This document shows, in pieces, positions 8,070-16,763 of a DNA stretch of 39,991 nucleotides. Location of the stretch: positions 1 to 39,991 of the forward strand of contig JAJRWQ010000016.1 in NCBI GenBank assembly GCA_024276735.1, read 5' to 3'. The stretch's first letter is position 1. Each line of letters starts with the position of its first letter. A program made the position numbers and the translations under genes. The stretch is from Actinomycetes bacterium. GTDB lineage: Bacteria; Actinomycetota; Thermoleophilia; BMS3ABIN01. The notes beneath the pieces were generated by a model that did no database searches, had not been told where the DNA came from, and saw only the letters and a program-made list of their open reading frames with translations.

Positions 8070-9802
8070 GCCGGGTTGCCCTGCTTGGGCTTCGACAGTA
8101 CCGCTGCCAGCTCCCCGGCGGTGAGCGTGTTCAGCACGCTTTCGCGCCGGACCCAGCCACGGCGGGCGGTGGCGACGCCGTAATGGAGGCTGCCGGCGTC
8201 CGCGGGCGCATGCGCGTCGCTGTTGATCACCAGCCGGGCGCCTGCCTCCTGGGCGGCGCGGGCGTGGCGGTCGCGGAGGTCCAGCCGCCAGTAATGGGAG
8301 TTGATCTCCAGGGCGGTGCCGGTGTGCGCCGCCAGCTCGATCAGCTCTTCCATGTCCACGTCGTAGGCGCCGCGGCGGCCGATCAGGCGCCCGGTGGGAT
8401 GGCCGATGGCGCGCACGAACGGGTTTTCCGCCGCCGCCCGCAGCCGCGCCATGATGCGATCACGTTCCTGGCCGAAGCCGGAATGAATGGAGGCGGTGAC
8501 GAAGTCGAGCTCTTCGAGGACGTCGTCGGGCATGTCGAGGAAGCCGTCGGCGAGGATATCGACCTCCATGCCGGAGAAGACGTGGAAACCGTCGAGCTCG
8601 TCGTTGAGGGCGGCGATCTCCTCCAGCTGCCGGGAGAGCCGGGCGGGCGTGAGTCCCCGCGCCACCGCCAGCGAACGGGAGTGGTCGGCGACGGCGATGT
8701 ACTCCAGGCCGCGGGCGCGGGCGGCCTGGGCCATCTCGCGGATGCTGCCGCGGCCGTCGCTCCAGTCGCTGTGCAGGTGCAGGTCCCCCCTGATGTCGGA
8801 CTCCTCCACCAGCCGCGGCAGGCGGCCGGCAGCGGCGGCCTCGATCTCGCCGGCGTCCTCCCGCAGCTCCGGGGGAATGTAGTCGAGCCCCAGCAGCTGG
8901 TAGACCTCCTCCTCGGTGCGGCAGCGGTGCTCGCGGCCGTCGGCGTCCTCGACCCCGTATTCACTCACCTTCATACCCTGCGAAAGCGCCCGCTCGCGCA
9001 GGGCGATGTTGTGCTCCCGGGAGCCGGTGAAGTGCTGCAGCAGGTTACCGAAGGCTTCGTCCGGCACCACGCGCAGGTCCACCTGGATGCCGCCGTGGGT
9101 CCTGATGGCGCACTTGGTGGGCCCGGAGGCGACGGTTTCGGCGGCGACGTCGATGGTGGCGAAGTACCCGGTGAGCTCCCCGGGATCGTCGGCGGTGGCG
9201 ATGATGTCCACGTCCTTCACCGTCTCGCGCATGCGGCGGATGCTGCCGGCGATGGTGACATCGTGGGCGCCGGGATGGCGCCGGAGGGCGGCAGCCGCCG
9301 CCGCGGCCGCCGGCAGCGCCTCGCCCAGGGGGATGCGGTCGCCCATGGCGCGCAGGCGCTTGACCGCCCGGATGATGTTGGCAGCGGTCTTCTCACCCAT
9401 TCCCGGCAGCCCGGCGATGCTGCCGTCCCGGGCCGCCTCTTCCAGTTCGTCCAGCGAGGAGATGCCCAGCGCCTCCCAGATCTTGCGCGTGGTCTTGGGG
9501 CCGATCCCCTCCACGCGCTGGAGATCGAGCAGCCCCGGGGGGAAGCGCTGCTCGTAGGCCTCCAGCTCGCCGATGCTGCCCTTTTCCACCATCTCCGTGA
9601 TCTTGGCGGCAATCTTCTCCCCGATGTCGGGCAGCTCGGTGAGGCGCCCCTCGGCAGCCAGCCGTGTCACCGGTTCCCCGCTCTCGACGATACGCCTGGC
9701 CGCCTTGCGGTGCGCGGCGATCTTGTAGAAGTTGGCCCCGTCCAGCTCCATCATGTCGGCGAGGCGCTCCAGCGCTGCTGCTGTTTCCTCGTTAGTGGTC
9801 AT
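8066..9802 (-). CDS. polX: DNA polymerase/3'-5' exonuclease PolX
   Basis: At 578 residues this is full length for bacterial family X polymerases. Helix-hairpin-helix elements occur at LPDIGEKIAAKI, VEGIGPKTTRKI and LPGMGEKTAANI. The nucleotidyltransferase core has GSIRRMRETVKDVDIIA with the two metal-binding aspartates, and a third in GGIQVDLRVV. The C-terminal PHP domain begins at DLHLHSDWSDG and continues through VADHSRS, SIHSGFGQ, IGHPTGR and INSDAHA, supplying the exonuclease/AP-endonuclease site. PolX acts in gap-filling base-excision repair. It is the second gene of a tightly overlapping operon between a glycosyltransferase and an exported peptidase, an odd setting for a repair enzyme. 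Confidence 0.97.
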   Translation of the reverse strand: MTTNEETAAALERLADMMELDGANFYKIAAHRKAARRIVESGEPVTRLAAEGRLTELPDIGEKIAAKITEMVEKGSIGELEAYEQRFPPGLLDLQRVEGIGPKTTRKIWEALGISSLDELEEAARDGSIAGLPGMGEKTAANIIRAVKRLRAMGDRIPLGEALPAAAAAAAALRRHPGAHDVTIAGSIRRMRETVKDVDIIATADDPGELTGYFATIDVAAETVASGPTKCAIRTHGGIQVDLRVVPDEAFGNLLQHFTGSREHNIALRERALSQGMKVSEYGVEDADGREHRCRTEEEVYQLLGLDYIPPELREDAGEIEAAAAGRLPRLVEESDIRGDLHLHSDWSDGRGSIREMAQAARARGLEYIAVADHSRSLAVARGLTPARLSRQLEEIAALNDELDGFHVFSGMEVDILADGFLDMPDDVLEELDFVTASIHSGFGQERDRIMARLRAAAENPFVRAIGHPTGRLIGRRGAYDVDMEELIELAAHTGTALEINSHYWRLDLRDRHARAAQEAGARLVINSDAHAPADAGSLHYGVATARRGWVRRESVLNTLTAGELAAVLSKPKQGNPA

Positions 9803-10907
9803 GGGTGGCGATCACCCGGGCATAGATCCGGCGTGTCTCCTCGGCGGTGCGCCGCCAGCTGAAGCGCGCCGCCCGCGCCACGCCCTTCTCCACCAGGTCG
9901 CGGCGCAGGTCCTCCGATTCCAGCACCAGCTCCAGGGAGGCCGCCATTTCGGCGGCGTTGCGCGGGTCCACCAGCAGGGCGGCGTCGCCGACGACCTCGG
10001 GTATCGAGGTGGAATTGGCGGCGATCACCGGCGTGTGGCAGGCCATTGCCTCCAGCGGCGGCAGCCCGAACCCCTCGTACAGCGAGGGGAACAGCAGCAC
10101 TGCCGCCATGCTGTAGACCGCGGCCATGTCGCGGTCGCCGACGTAGCCGGTGAAGTGCACTCCCTCCATGTCGAGGCCGGCGAAGGCCTGGGGGGGAGCG
10201 ACCCGGCGGTAGTTGGTGCCCGTGACCACCAGGGAGACGTCGCGGCGGCTGCGGCGCAGGTGCTGGAAGGCCCTGATGGCGGTGCCCACGTTCTTGCGCG
10301 GCTCGGTGGAGCCCAGGCAGAGAATGTAGCGTCGCGGCAGGCGGTAGCGCTCGCGCACCCGCTGCCGTTCCCGGTCGTCGGTGACGGGGCGGAAGCGCTC
10401 CGACACCCCGTTGTGGACGACGCTGATCCGGTCGGGATCGATGCCGCTCCAGTCGATGGTGTCTTCCCGGGAGAAGTGCGAGGCGGTGATGACGTGGTCC
10501 GCCTGTCGCACCCGGGAGAGCAGGCGCCGCTCGTAGAGGTAGGCGCGGTGGGGAGTGTAATAGTCACGGGCCATGCGCACGAGAATGATGTCGTGCAGGG
10601 TCATCACCGCCGGGCAGGGCAGCTGCTCCGGCTGGGGCAGGCCCATGTCCCGCGGCGAGTGATAGATGTCGATGCCGCGGTTCAACAGCTCGCCGGGCAG
10701 CCGATACTTCTTGTAGAAGTAGTTGGCAAGGCGCTCCCGGTAGGAGATGTCGTGGTAGGAGGCGCCGGCCATTCTCTGGTTGCGCCCGAAGAGGATCACC
10801 CTGTCTCCTTCGCCGAGGCGCCGGAGGTTCTGCACCAGCTCGTGGGTATAGGTGGCGATGCCGGTACGATGGTAGAAGAGGGGCAGGGCTTCGATGCCGA
10901 TCCTCAC
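9792..10907 (-). CDS. Glycosyltransferase family 4
   Basis: A 371-residue GT-B enzyme. The chosen start is GTG at 10907 because GGGGAGG lies just before it; an open extension upstream lacks a ribosome site. Recognisable parts are VVHNGVSERFRPV, the donor-domain strand YILCLGSTEPRKNV, and the nucleotide-sugar signature FPSLYEGFGLPPLEAMACH with the E-x7-E pair, ending in SIPEVVGDAALLVDP. It probably transfers a hexose or mannose-type sugar from an NDP donor onto a lipid-linked glycan at the membrane's inner face. It is the first gene of the operon containing polX, overlapping it by 11 bp. Confidence 0.92.
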   Translation of the reverse strand: MRIGIEALPLFYHRTGIATYTHELVQNLRRLGEGDRVILFGRNQRMAGASYHDISYRERLANYFYKKYRLPGELLNRGIDIYHSPRDMGLPQPEQLPCPAVMTLHDIILVRMARDYYTPHRAYLYERRLLSRVRQADHVITASHFSREDTIDWSGIDPDRISVVHNGVSERFRPVTDDRERQRVRERYRLPRRYILCLGSTEPRKNVGTAIRAFQHLRRSRRDVSLVVTGTNYRRVAPPQAFAGLDMEGVHFTGYVGDRDMAAVYSMAAVLLFPSLYEGFGLPPLEAMACHTPVIAANSTSIPEVVGDAALLVDPRNAAEMAASLELVLESEDLRRDLVEKGVARAARFSWRRTAEETRRIYARVIATHDH

Positions 10908-11051
10908 CGGTGACCTCCCCGGGAGGCGACGAAAACGGGTGACAGCGTGTCCGGGCGGCGGAAAAAGAGGATTACGCACCCAGCCGGGAAAAGAGTTATT
11001 CTTGAGGGTGTCTTCGCCATTTCGTTCCTTTTCAACAAAGTCGGCATCTCG

Positions 11052-11082
11052 AACCAGGTCCTGGTTACGTAGGTTAACCTAC
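11052..11082. promoter_or_regulatory. Two tandem palindromes before the amidase gene
   Basis: AACCAGG-T-CCTGGTT (11052-11066) is a perfect inverted repeat with a one-base centre. Two bases later GTAGGTTAACCTAC (11069-11082) is a perfect 14-bp palindrome ending five bases before the ATG at 11088. TAACCT (11074-11079) inside it could be a -10 box 8 nt from the ATG, the geometry of a leaderless promoter. A repressor or activator site over this promoter is a reasonable reading. No Shine-Dalgarno sequence is seen. Confidence 0.5.
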
Positions 11083-11087
11083 TTCGC

Positions 11088-14000
11088 ATGGATAACGGAA
11101 GCAGCCCCCTCGACATGACCGGTAACGGGAAAAGCAGGAAGCGCATCGGCCTGGTGGCGGCGACGACGGTGGTGCTCACCGCCTGCCTGGTGCTGCTGCT
11201 GCCCGCGTTCGGCGGCAACGGGGCGCCACCGCGGACGGTGGGCGACGACGTGGTGGTCGCCGGATCGGGCTTCGCCGGCGCCGGCGAGCTCGATAGCGTC
11301 CGCGCCGATGCCAGCGGCCTGTCGCTGGCCCCCGGCAGCCGGCAGGGAACCTTCGTTTCCGCGCCGGTCAAGGCCGACTACGATTTCAACGCCCTGGGCC
11401 TGCACTGGCTGGCCGACGGCGACGGCGCCTCGGTGAAGGCCGCGGTGCGCTTCAGCCGCGACGGCAAGGAGTGGCAGGACTGGATACCGGTGGTGGCCGA
11501 CCCCTACGGCGGCCCCGATCGCCGCGGTGACACCCCTTCGGCGGGAGAGACCATCGGCATGCTCGCCTTCGCCGACCGGGCGCGCTACTTCCAGTACCGC
11601 CTGGAGTTCGATGCCGGTACTTCCGGTGAAGCGCCCCGCATCGAGCGCCTCACCGCCAGCTATATCGATGCCAAGGGATACCATGAGTCTCCGCTCTCGC
11701 CGGCGGCGGTCTGGCGGGGAGTGCAGTGGGCGCTCGAGCCGCCGCAGGCATCGGCGCAGCCGGCGATAATCAGCCGTGCCCAGTGGGGCGCCAACGAGGA
11801 CTACATGACCTGGGAGCCCGAATACGAGATCCCCAGGAAGATCATCGTGCACCACACCGTCACCAGTAACTATGACCCCGATCCGGCGGCGACGGTGAGG
11901 TCGATCTACTACTATCACGCCGTCAGCTTGGGGTGGGGGGACATCGGCTACAACTTCCTGATCGATCGTGACGGCCGCATCTACGAGGGCCGTTACGGCG
12001 GCAATGCCGTGGTGGGAGGCCACGCCTACGGCTGGAACTACGGCTCGGTGGGCGTTGCCATCCTGGGCGATTACTCCTCCAGCGACATGACCGCCGCCAG
12101 CTACTCGGCGCTGGTGTCGCTGGCGCAGTGGAAGTCGAACCTAAACCGCATCGACCCCCGTGGCAACGACAGCATGAACGGCGTCACTCTGCCCAACTAC
12201 CTGGGGCACCGTGACGTGGGCTCCACTTCCTGTCCCGGGAACGGTGTCTACCAGCACCTGCCCTCGCTACGGGCGGACGTGGTCTATTCGCCGGTGCCCA
12301 TCGACGAGCCCATCTACTCCAAGTGGGAGGCGCTTCACGGCGCCCCCGGCGGCGCCGTCAACCTGCAGTACCCGGTAACCGGCGGCGTCGCCCAGGATTT
12401 CGCCTTCGGGCGCATCGTCTGGGACAACGATGCCGGTGCGGGTTACTGGCTGCTGGGCGGTATCCTGGCGCGGTACGACGGCCTGGGGGCCTACGACGGC
12501 TTCCTGGGCATGCCCACCAGCGACGAGTACGATATCGGCGGCGGCCGCGCCAACAATTTCCAGGGCGGCAGGATCTACTGGTCCCCCGACACGGACGTGC
12601 ACGTGGTCTACGGCGGCATCCTGGCCAAGTACGTGGCCGAGGGCGAGGTGGGACGGATCGGCTTCCCCGTCACCGACGAGTACGATGCCCCCGGGGCCGC
12701 CGGTGCGCGGGAGACCGACTTCCAGTACGGGCGCATCTACTGGTCGCAGGATGCCGGCGCCCACATCATGTACGGGGCGATCCTCGGCAAGTACCTGGCC
12801 CTGGGCGGGCCGGGGCTCCTGGGCGTGCCCACCAGCGACGAGTACGACATGCCGGGAGTCGCCGGCGGCCGCCAGACCGACTTCGCCGGCGGGCGTATCT
12901 ACTGGACGGCGGCCACCGACGCCCGTGCCGTCTACGGCAGCATCTACGACAAGTACCTGGACGAGGGGGGTCCCACCGGCGCCTTCGGCCTGCCGGTGTC
13001 GGATGTCTACTCCGCGGGGCCCAACGGCAGCGCCCAGGACTTCCAGGGCGCGGTATTCACCGACCACACCACGGCCGGCGCCCACGTGGTCTACGGCGCC
13101 ATCAAGTCCAAGTACCTGGAGATGGGCGGCCCGGCGGGGGTATTCGGGCCGGCGCTCACCGACGAGCGTGACGCCGACGGCGTCGCCGGCGCCCGCGAGA
13201 GCGATTTCGAGCACGGGCGGGTCTACTGGTCGGCGGCCACCGGCGCCCACGCCGTCTACGGCGCCATCCTGCAGACCTACCTCGCCGGCGGCGGCAGCGC
13301 CACCTACGGCCTGCCGCTGGGCGACGAGTTCTCCATCGAGGGCGTGCCCGACGGGCGGGAGAGCGATTTCCAGCTTGCCCGTATCTACTATCATCCCGCC
13401 ACCGGCGCCCACGAGGTGTACGGTGCCATCTACAGCAAGTGGATGGAGTTCGGCGGGCCGGCCGGCGGCCTGGGCATGCCCATGACCGGCGAGTACGATG
13501 CTCCCGGCGGCGGCCGTGAGAACGACTTCCAGTACGGGCGCGTCTACTGGTCGGCGGCCACCGGCGCCCACGCCGTCTACGGCGCCATCCTGCAGAAGTA
13601 CCTGGAGATCGGGGCCTCCGCCTCCTCGCTGGGCCTGCCCACCAGCGACGAGTACGCCTACGGCGCCGGCAGGCGCAGCGACTTCCAGGGCGGTTATATC
13701 TACTGGGACGCGGCCACCGGCGCCCACGTGGTCGGCAACGGCGCGGTCACGGTGACCGCCGATTCCGCGTACGAGGTAAGCAGCGGCTCCGGGGCGCTGC
13801 TGGGAACCGTCGCCGCCGGCCAGGAGGTCTCGGTGAGCTACAGCGGCGGCGTCTACACGGTGCTGGGCCCGGGGGTGAGCTACAGCGGCGGCGATTACGT
13901 GCGCCTGTCGCCGGCGACGGCGGGCGGCATCATGCAGGTGACCTCGTACCACGACGTTCCCGCCTGGAACCCCAGCCTCGACGACAACCGCTTCCGCGGC

Positions 14001-14621
14001 ACCATCGAGGTGCGTTACTCGCCGGTATCGGACCGCGTCTGGGTGATCAACGAGCTGCCGCTGGAGCTCTACCTGCGGGGAGTGGCGGAGACCAGCTCCG
14101 GCTCGCCGGCGGAGTTCCTGAAGGCGATGAGCGTCGCCGCCCGCGGTTACGCCCTCTACCACGTGAACAACGGCGGCAAGTACTACGAGCACGGTCAGGA
14201 CATCTTCCACCTGAAGAACAGCCGTAACGGCAACGGCGACGACCAGGTCTACAAGGGCTACGGCCTGGAGGCGCGCTTTCCCGATCTCACCGCCGCCGTC
14301 GACGCCACCAGCGGCCAGGTGGTCACCTACGGGGGGGCGCTGGCGATCACCACTTATTTTTCCAACAGCGACGGCCGCACCCGCTCGGCGCAGGAGGCTT
14401 GGGGCGTGGACTACTGGCCCTGGCTGCAGAGCGTGCCCGATCCCGACTGCGAGGGCATGACCCTGAACGGGCACGGGGTGGGACTCAGCGGTTACGGCGC
14501 CCTCAAGCGGGCGGAGCGGGGCGACGGCTACCAGGCGATCCTCACCTACTACTACACCGGCACCGCCGTGCAGGCGATGGACACCAACAAGAACATCCGG
14601 GTGGCCATCTACAGTCCCTGA
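11088..14621 (+). CDS. Secreted PGRP-type amidase with LGFP repeats and SpoIID domain
   Basis: A 1177-residue exported protein. A basic N-terminus and hydrophobic stretch (~18-40) form a signal or anchor. A beta-rich region precedes an N-acetylmuramoyl-L-alanine amidase (amidase_2/PGRP) domain at ~225-400, with zinc ligands H255 (IIVHHTV), H374 (LGHRDVG) and C382 (TSCPG), and IGYNFLID. Nine LGFP repeats of ~52 residues follow (~405-885), each like KYLALGGPGLLGVPTSDEYD plus GRIYWS and AVYGAI. These repeats are known in Gram-positive cell-wall proteins. The C-terminus (~950-1165) is SpoIID/LytB-like: ELPLELYLRGVAETSSG, KAMSVAARGYAL, FSNSDGRT, GHGVGLSGYGA. Both peptide-removing and glycan-acting modules appear intact. 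Confidence 0.95.
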   Translation: MDNGSSPLDMTGNGKSRKRIGLVAATTVVLTACLVLLLPAFGGNGAPPRTVGDDVVVAGSGFAGAGELDSVRADASGLSLAPGSRQGTFVSAPVKADYDFNALGLHWLADGDGASVKAAVRFSRDGKEWQDWIPVVADPYGGPDRRGDTPSAGETIGMLAFADRARYFQYRLEFDAGTSGEAPRIERLTASYIDAKGYHESPLSPAAVWRGVQWALEPPQASAQPAIISRAQWGANEDYMTWEPEYEIPRKIIVHHTVTSNYDPDPAATVRSIYYYHAVSLGWGDIGYNFLIDRDGRIYEGRYGGNAVVGGHAYGWNYGSVGVAILGDYSSSDMTAASYSALVSLAQWKSNLNRIDPRGNDSMNGVTLPNYLGHRDVGSTSCPGNGVYQHLPSLRADVVYSPVPIDEPIYSKWEALHGAPGGAVNLQYPVTGGVAQDFAFGRIVWDNDAGAGYWLLGGILARYDGLGAYDGFLGMPTSDEYDIGGGRANNFQGGRIYWSPDTDVHVVYGGILAKYVAEGEVGRIGFPVTDEYDAPGAAGARETDFQYGRIYWSQDAGAHIMYGAILGKYLALGGPGLLGVPTSDEYDMPGVAGGRQTDFAGGRIYWTAATDARAVYGSIYDKYLDEGGPTGAFGLPVSDVYSAGPNGSAQDFQGAVFTDHTTAGAHVVYGAIKSKYLEMGGPAGVFGPALTDERDADGVAGARESDFEHGRVYWSAATGAHAVYGAILQTYLAGGGSATYGLPLGDEFSIEGVPDGRESDFQLARIYYHPATGAHEVYGAIYSKWMEFGGPAGGLGMPMTGEYDAPGGGRENDFQYGRVYWSAATGAHAVYGAILQKYLEIGASASSLGLPTSDEYAYGAGRRSDFQGGYIYWDAATGAHVVGNGAVTVTADSAYEVSSGSGALLGTVAAGQEVSVSYSGGVYTVLGPGVSYSGGDYVRLSPATAGGIMQVTSYHDVPAWNPSLDDNRFRGTIEVRYSPVSDRVWVINELPLELYLRGVAETSSGSPAEFLKAMSVAARGYALYHVNNGGKYYEHGQDIFHLKNSRNGNGDDQVYKGYGLEARFPDLTAAVDATSGQVVTYGGALAITTYFSNSDGRTRSAQEAWGVDYWPWLQSVPDPDCEGMTLNGHGVGLSGYGALKRAERGDGYQAILTYYYTGTAVQAMDTNKNIRVAIYSP
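12308..13735 (+). repeat. Nine tandem LGFP-coding repeats
   Basis: Units of about 156 bp inside the amidase gene encode roughly 52-residue LGFP repeats. Near-identical DNA recurs, for example the segment coding for YWSAATGAHAVYGAIL occurs at about 13226 and again at 13545. The first unit is the most divergent. Such identity favours repeat-number change by recombination and can confuse short-read assembly. Confidence 0.9.
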
Positions 14622-14679
14622 CCTGTCCCGCGGCAGTGCCAGCCGCCGCCGCTGTTGTTCTTCACCCCTGTTGCCGCTG

Positions 14680-14688
14680 TGGTAGAAT
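14680..14688 (+). promoter_or_regulatory. Candidate extended -10 promoter for the export cluster
   Basis: TGGTAGAAT at 14680-14688 fits an extended -10 element (TGn plus TAGAAT) in the gap between the amidase gene and the Wzm-like permease. No good -35 is seen. It could begin the plus-strand operon that runs to 22613. Confidence 0.35.
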
Positions 14689-14738
14689 TGCACCCGTCCA
14701 TCCGGCAACGGCAACCCTGGAGCTTTCACGACCTGTTG

Positions 14739-15533
14739 ATGTTTTCCAACCTGAAAGAGCTGGGAGAGTACCATGAGCTCCTGCGCACGCTGGTATCAAA
14801 GGATATCAGGGCCCGCTACAAGGGCTCGGTGCTGGGATTCCTCTGGAACTTCGCCATTCCCCTGCTGCAACTGCTGGTCTTCTGGATCCTGTTCGGCATC
14901 ATCGTCCGCGTGCAGCTCGATTCCGACTACCCCTTTGCCATCTTTCTCTTCACCGGGTTGCTGCCCTGGAACTTTCTCGCCAACTCGCTGATGGTGGGGT
15001 CGCTCTGCATCGTCAGCAACGCCAACCTGGTGAAGAAGATCTACTTCCCCCTGCAGATCCTGCCCACCACGGTAGTGATCTCGCAGCTGATCAGCCTGCT
15101 GCTGGGAATGGTGGTGCTGGCGCTGATCGTGCTCGTCTTCGGCGTCGGCTTCAGCACCTACCTGCTGCTGCTGCCGCTGCCGCTGGTGGTGGAGTTCGTC
15201 TTCCTGCTGGGATTGACTTATGCTCTCTCTTGTGCCAACGTTTTTTTCCGCGACGTGGAGCACATCATCGGCATCGTGGTGATGGCCTGGATGTACGTCA
15301 CGCCCATTCTCTATCCCATCAGCTACCTCGACGACAAGCCGGCGTGGGCGCAGGCGGCGATACACCTGAACCCCATGACCGGCGTGATCACCGCCTTCCA
15401 GGACATCATTCTCGATCACCGGCCGCCGGACTGGAAGTGGCTGGGGTACGCGGCGCTGGCGGCGCTGGTGACCTATTTCGTGGGATCATACATCTTCAAC
15501 CGTTACAAGTTCCGTTTCGAGGAGGAGGTGTAA
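14739..15533 (+). CDS. wzm: Wzm-type ABC polysaccharide export permease
   Basis: A 264-residue permease from the ATG at 14739 (frame open from 14655). The N-terminal motif LLRTLVSKDIRARYKGSVLG is characteristic of the Wzm/TagG/KpsM family of O-antigen, teichoic acid and capsule exporters. About six membrane spans follow, with the family features NANLVKKIYFPLQILP and SCANVFFRDVEHI and the late YVTPILYPISYL. It forms the channel through which lipid-linked glycan is moved to the outer face. The ATPase wzt begins 3 bp after its stop. The exact start is uncertain because the Shine-Dalgarno sequence is weak. Confidence 0.93.
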   Translation: MFSNLKELGEYHELLRTLVSKDIRARYKGSVLGFLWNFAIPLLQLLVFWILFGIIVRVQLDSDYPFAIFLFTGLLPWNFLANSLMVGSLCIVSNANLVKKIYFPLQILPTTVVISQLISLLLGMVVLALIVLVFGVGFSTYLLLLPLPLVVEFVFLLGLTYALSCANVFFRDVEHIIGIVVMAWMYVTPILYPISYLDDKPAWAQAAIHLNPMTGVITAFQDIILDHRPPDWKWLGYAALAALVTYFVGSYIFNRYKFRFEEEV

Positions 15534-15536
15534 CCG

Positions 15537-16763
15537 GTGGCGACGCCGGCGATCGCGATCCGGGACGTGGTCAAGCAGTACCGGGTCAAGCACGAAAAGG
15601 GGCGGACGCTCAAGGAGCTCTTCCTGCGGCACCGCATCTACCAGGAAACCATCCGTGCCCTCGACCACGTCGACCTGGAGATTCCCGAGGGCCGCACCAT
15701 GGGCGTCATCGGCAGCAACGGCTCCGGCAAGAGCACCCTGCTGAAGCTGATCGCCCGCACCTCCATGCCCACCAGCGGCAGCGTCGAGGTCAACGGGCGC
15801 GTCTCGGCGCTGCTGGAGCTGGGAGCGGGCTTTCACCCGGACTTCACCGGCCGCGAGAACGTCTACCTGGACGGCGCCATCATGGGGCTGCCGCGGCGGG
15901 TGGTGGCCGAGCGCTTCGACGAGATCGTCCGCTTCGCGGAGATGGAGCAGTTCATCGACGCCCCCGCCAAGACCTACTCCTCGGGGATGTACCTGCGGTT
16001 GGCCTTCTCGGTGGCGGTGAGCATCGATCCCGACATCATCCTCATCGACGAGGTCTTCGCCGTGGGCGACGAGTCGTTCCAGCGCAAGTGCATGGAGCGC
16101 ATGGACGACTTCAAGCGCGAGGGCAAGACCATCGTCTTCGTCTCCCACAGCCTGGACGCGGTGCGCAGCCTCTGCGACGAGGCCGTCTGGCTGGACCGGG
16201 GCAAGGTGATGTGCACCGGCTCCACCACCGAGGTGATCGACCGATACCTGGACTCGGTGAACGAGGAGGAGGAAAAGCGGCTGGCGCGGGAGCAGGGAGT
16301 CTTCCGCGACGAGGGCCGCTGGGGATCCTACCGCGCCGAGATCACCTCGGTATCGCTGGAGGACGGTGAAGGCAATCCCAAGCATATCTTCCGCACCGGC
16401 GACCGGCTGCGGGCGCGCATCGCCTGGAAGGCGAACGTGCCCGTCGATGACCCGGTCTTCGGCATGGCCATCCACCGTGGCGACGGCGTGCTCTGCTTCG
16501 GCACCAATACCTCGGGGTGTGATTACAAGCCGGAGAAGCTCGAGGGAGAGGGGGAGCTCAGTTTCGAGCTGGACTCGCTGGCGCTGCTCCCCGGCAGTTA
16601 TTTCTTCTCTTTCTCCTGCCATAGCCGTGACGACTCGGAGATATACGATTACCACGACCGGCGTTATCCCTTCCGGGTGGTGGACGGCCCCCGGCGCGAG
16701 GTGGGCCTGGTCCACATGGAACACCGCTGGCGGGGATGGGGCCCCGGGACGGGAAAGGCATAG
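15537..16763 (+). CDS. wzt: Wzt-type polysaccharide export ATPase with C-terminal glycan-binding domain
   Basis: A 408-residue protein with a GTG start preceded by GGAGGAGG. The ATPase domain (~1-245) contains VIGSNGSGKSTLLK, the family-specific ALLELGAGFHPDFTGREN, signature YSSGMYLRLAFSVA, Walker B ILIDEVFAVGD and H-loop FVSHS. The C-terminal ~150 residues (from ~255) form a beta-sandwich-like Wzt_C region, which in characterised homologues recognises a modified end of the polysaccharide chain before export. Its presence suggests export of a finished, capped glycan. The gene ends in TAG immediately followed in frame by the GTG of the next gene. Confidence 0.95.
   Translation: MATPAIAIRDVVKQYRVKHEKGRTLKELFLRHRIYQETIRALDHVDLEIPEGRTMGVIGSNGSGKSTLLKLIARTSMPTSGSVEVNGRVSALLELGAGFHPDFTGRENVYLDGAIMGLPRRVVAERFDEIVRFAEMEQFIDAPAKTYSSGMYLRLAFSVAVSIDPDIILIDEVFAVGDESFQRKCMERMDDFKREGKTIVFVSHSLDAVRSLCDEAVWLDRGKVMCTGSTTEVIDRYLDSVNEEEEKRLAREQGVFRDEGRWGSYRAEITSVSLEDGEGNPKHIFRTGDRLRARIAWKANVPVDDPVFGMAIHRGDGVLCFGTNTSGCDYKPEKLEGEGELSFELDSLALLPGSYFFSFSCHSRDDSEIYDYHDRRYPFRVVDGPRREVGLVHMEHRWRGWGPGTGKA

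Noticed and set aside
12308-13735. Regular DNA repeats suggesting a CRISPR-like array
   Set aside because: The repeats are in frame, encode LGFP units and have no spacer structure. No cas gene is nearby.
12267-14774. 835-codon open frame on minus opposite the amidase gene
   Set aside because: Low-complexity Val/Gly/Ala/His composition. It mirrors the codon pattern of the plus-strand LGFP repeats and shows no domain.
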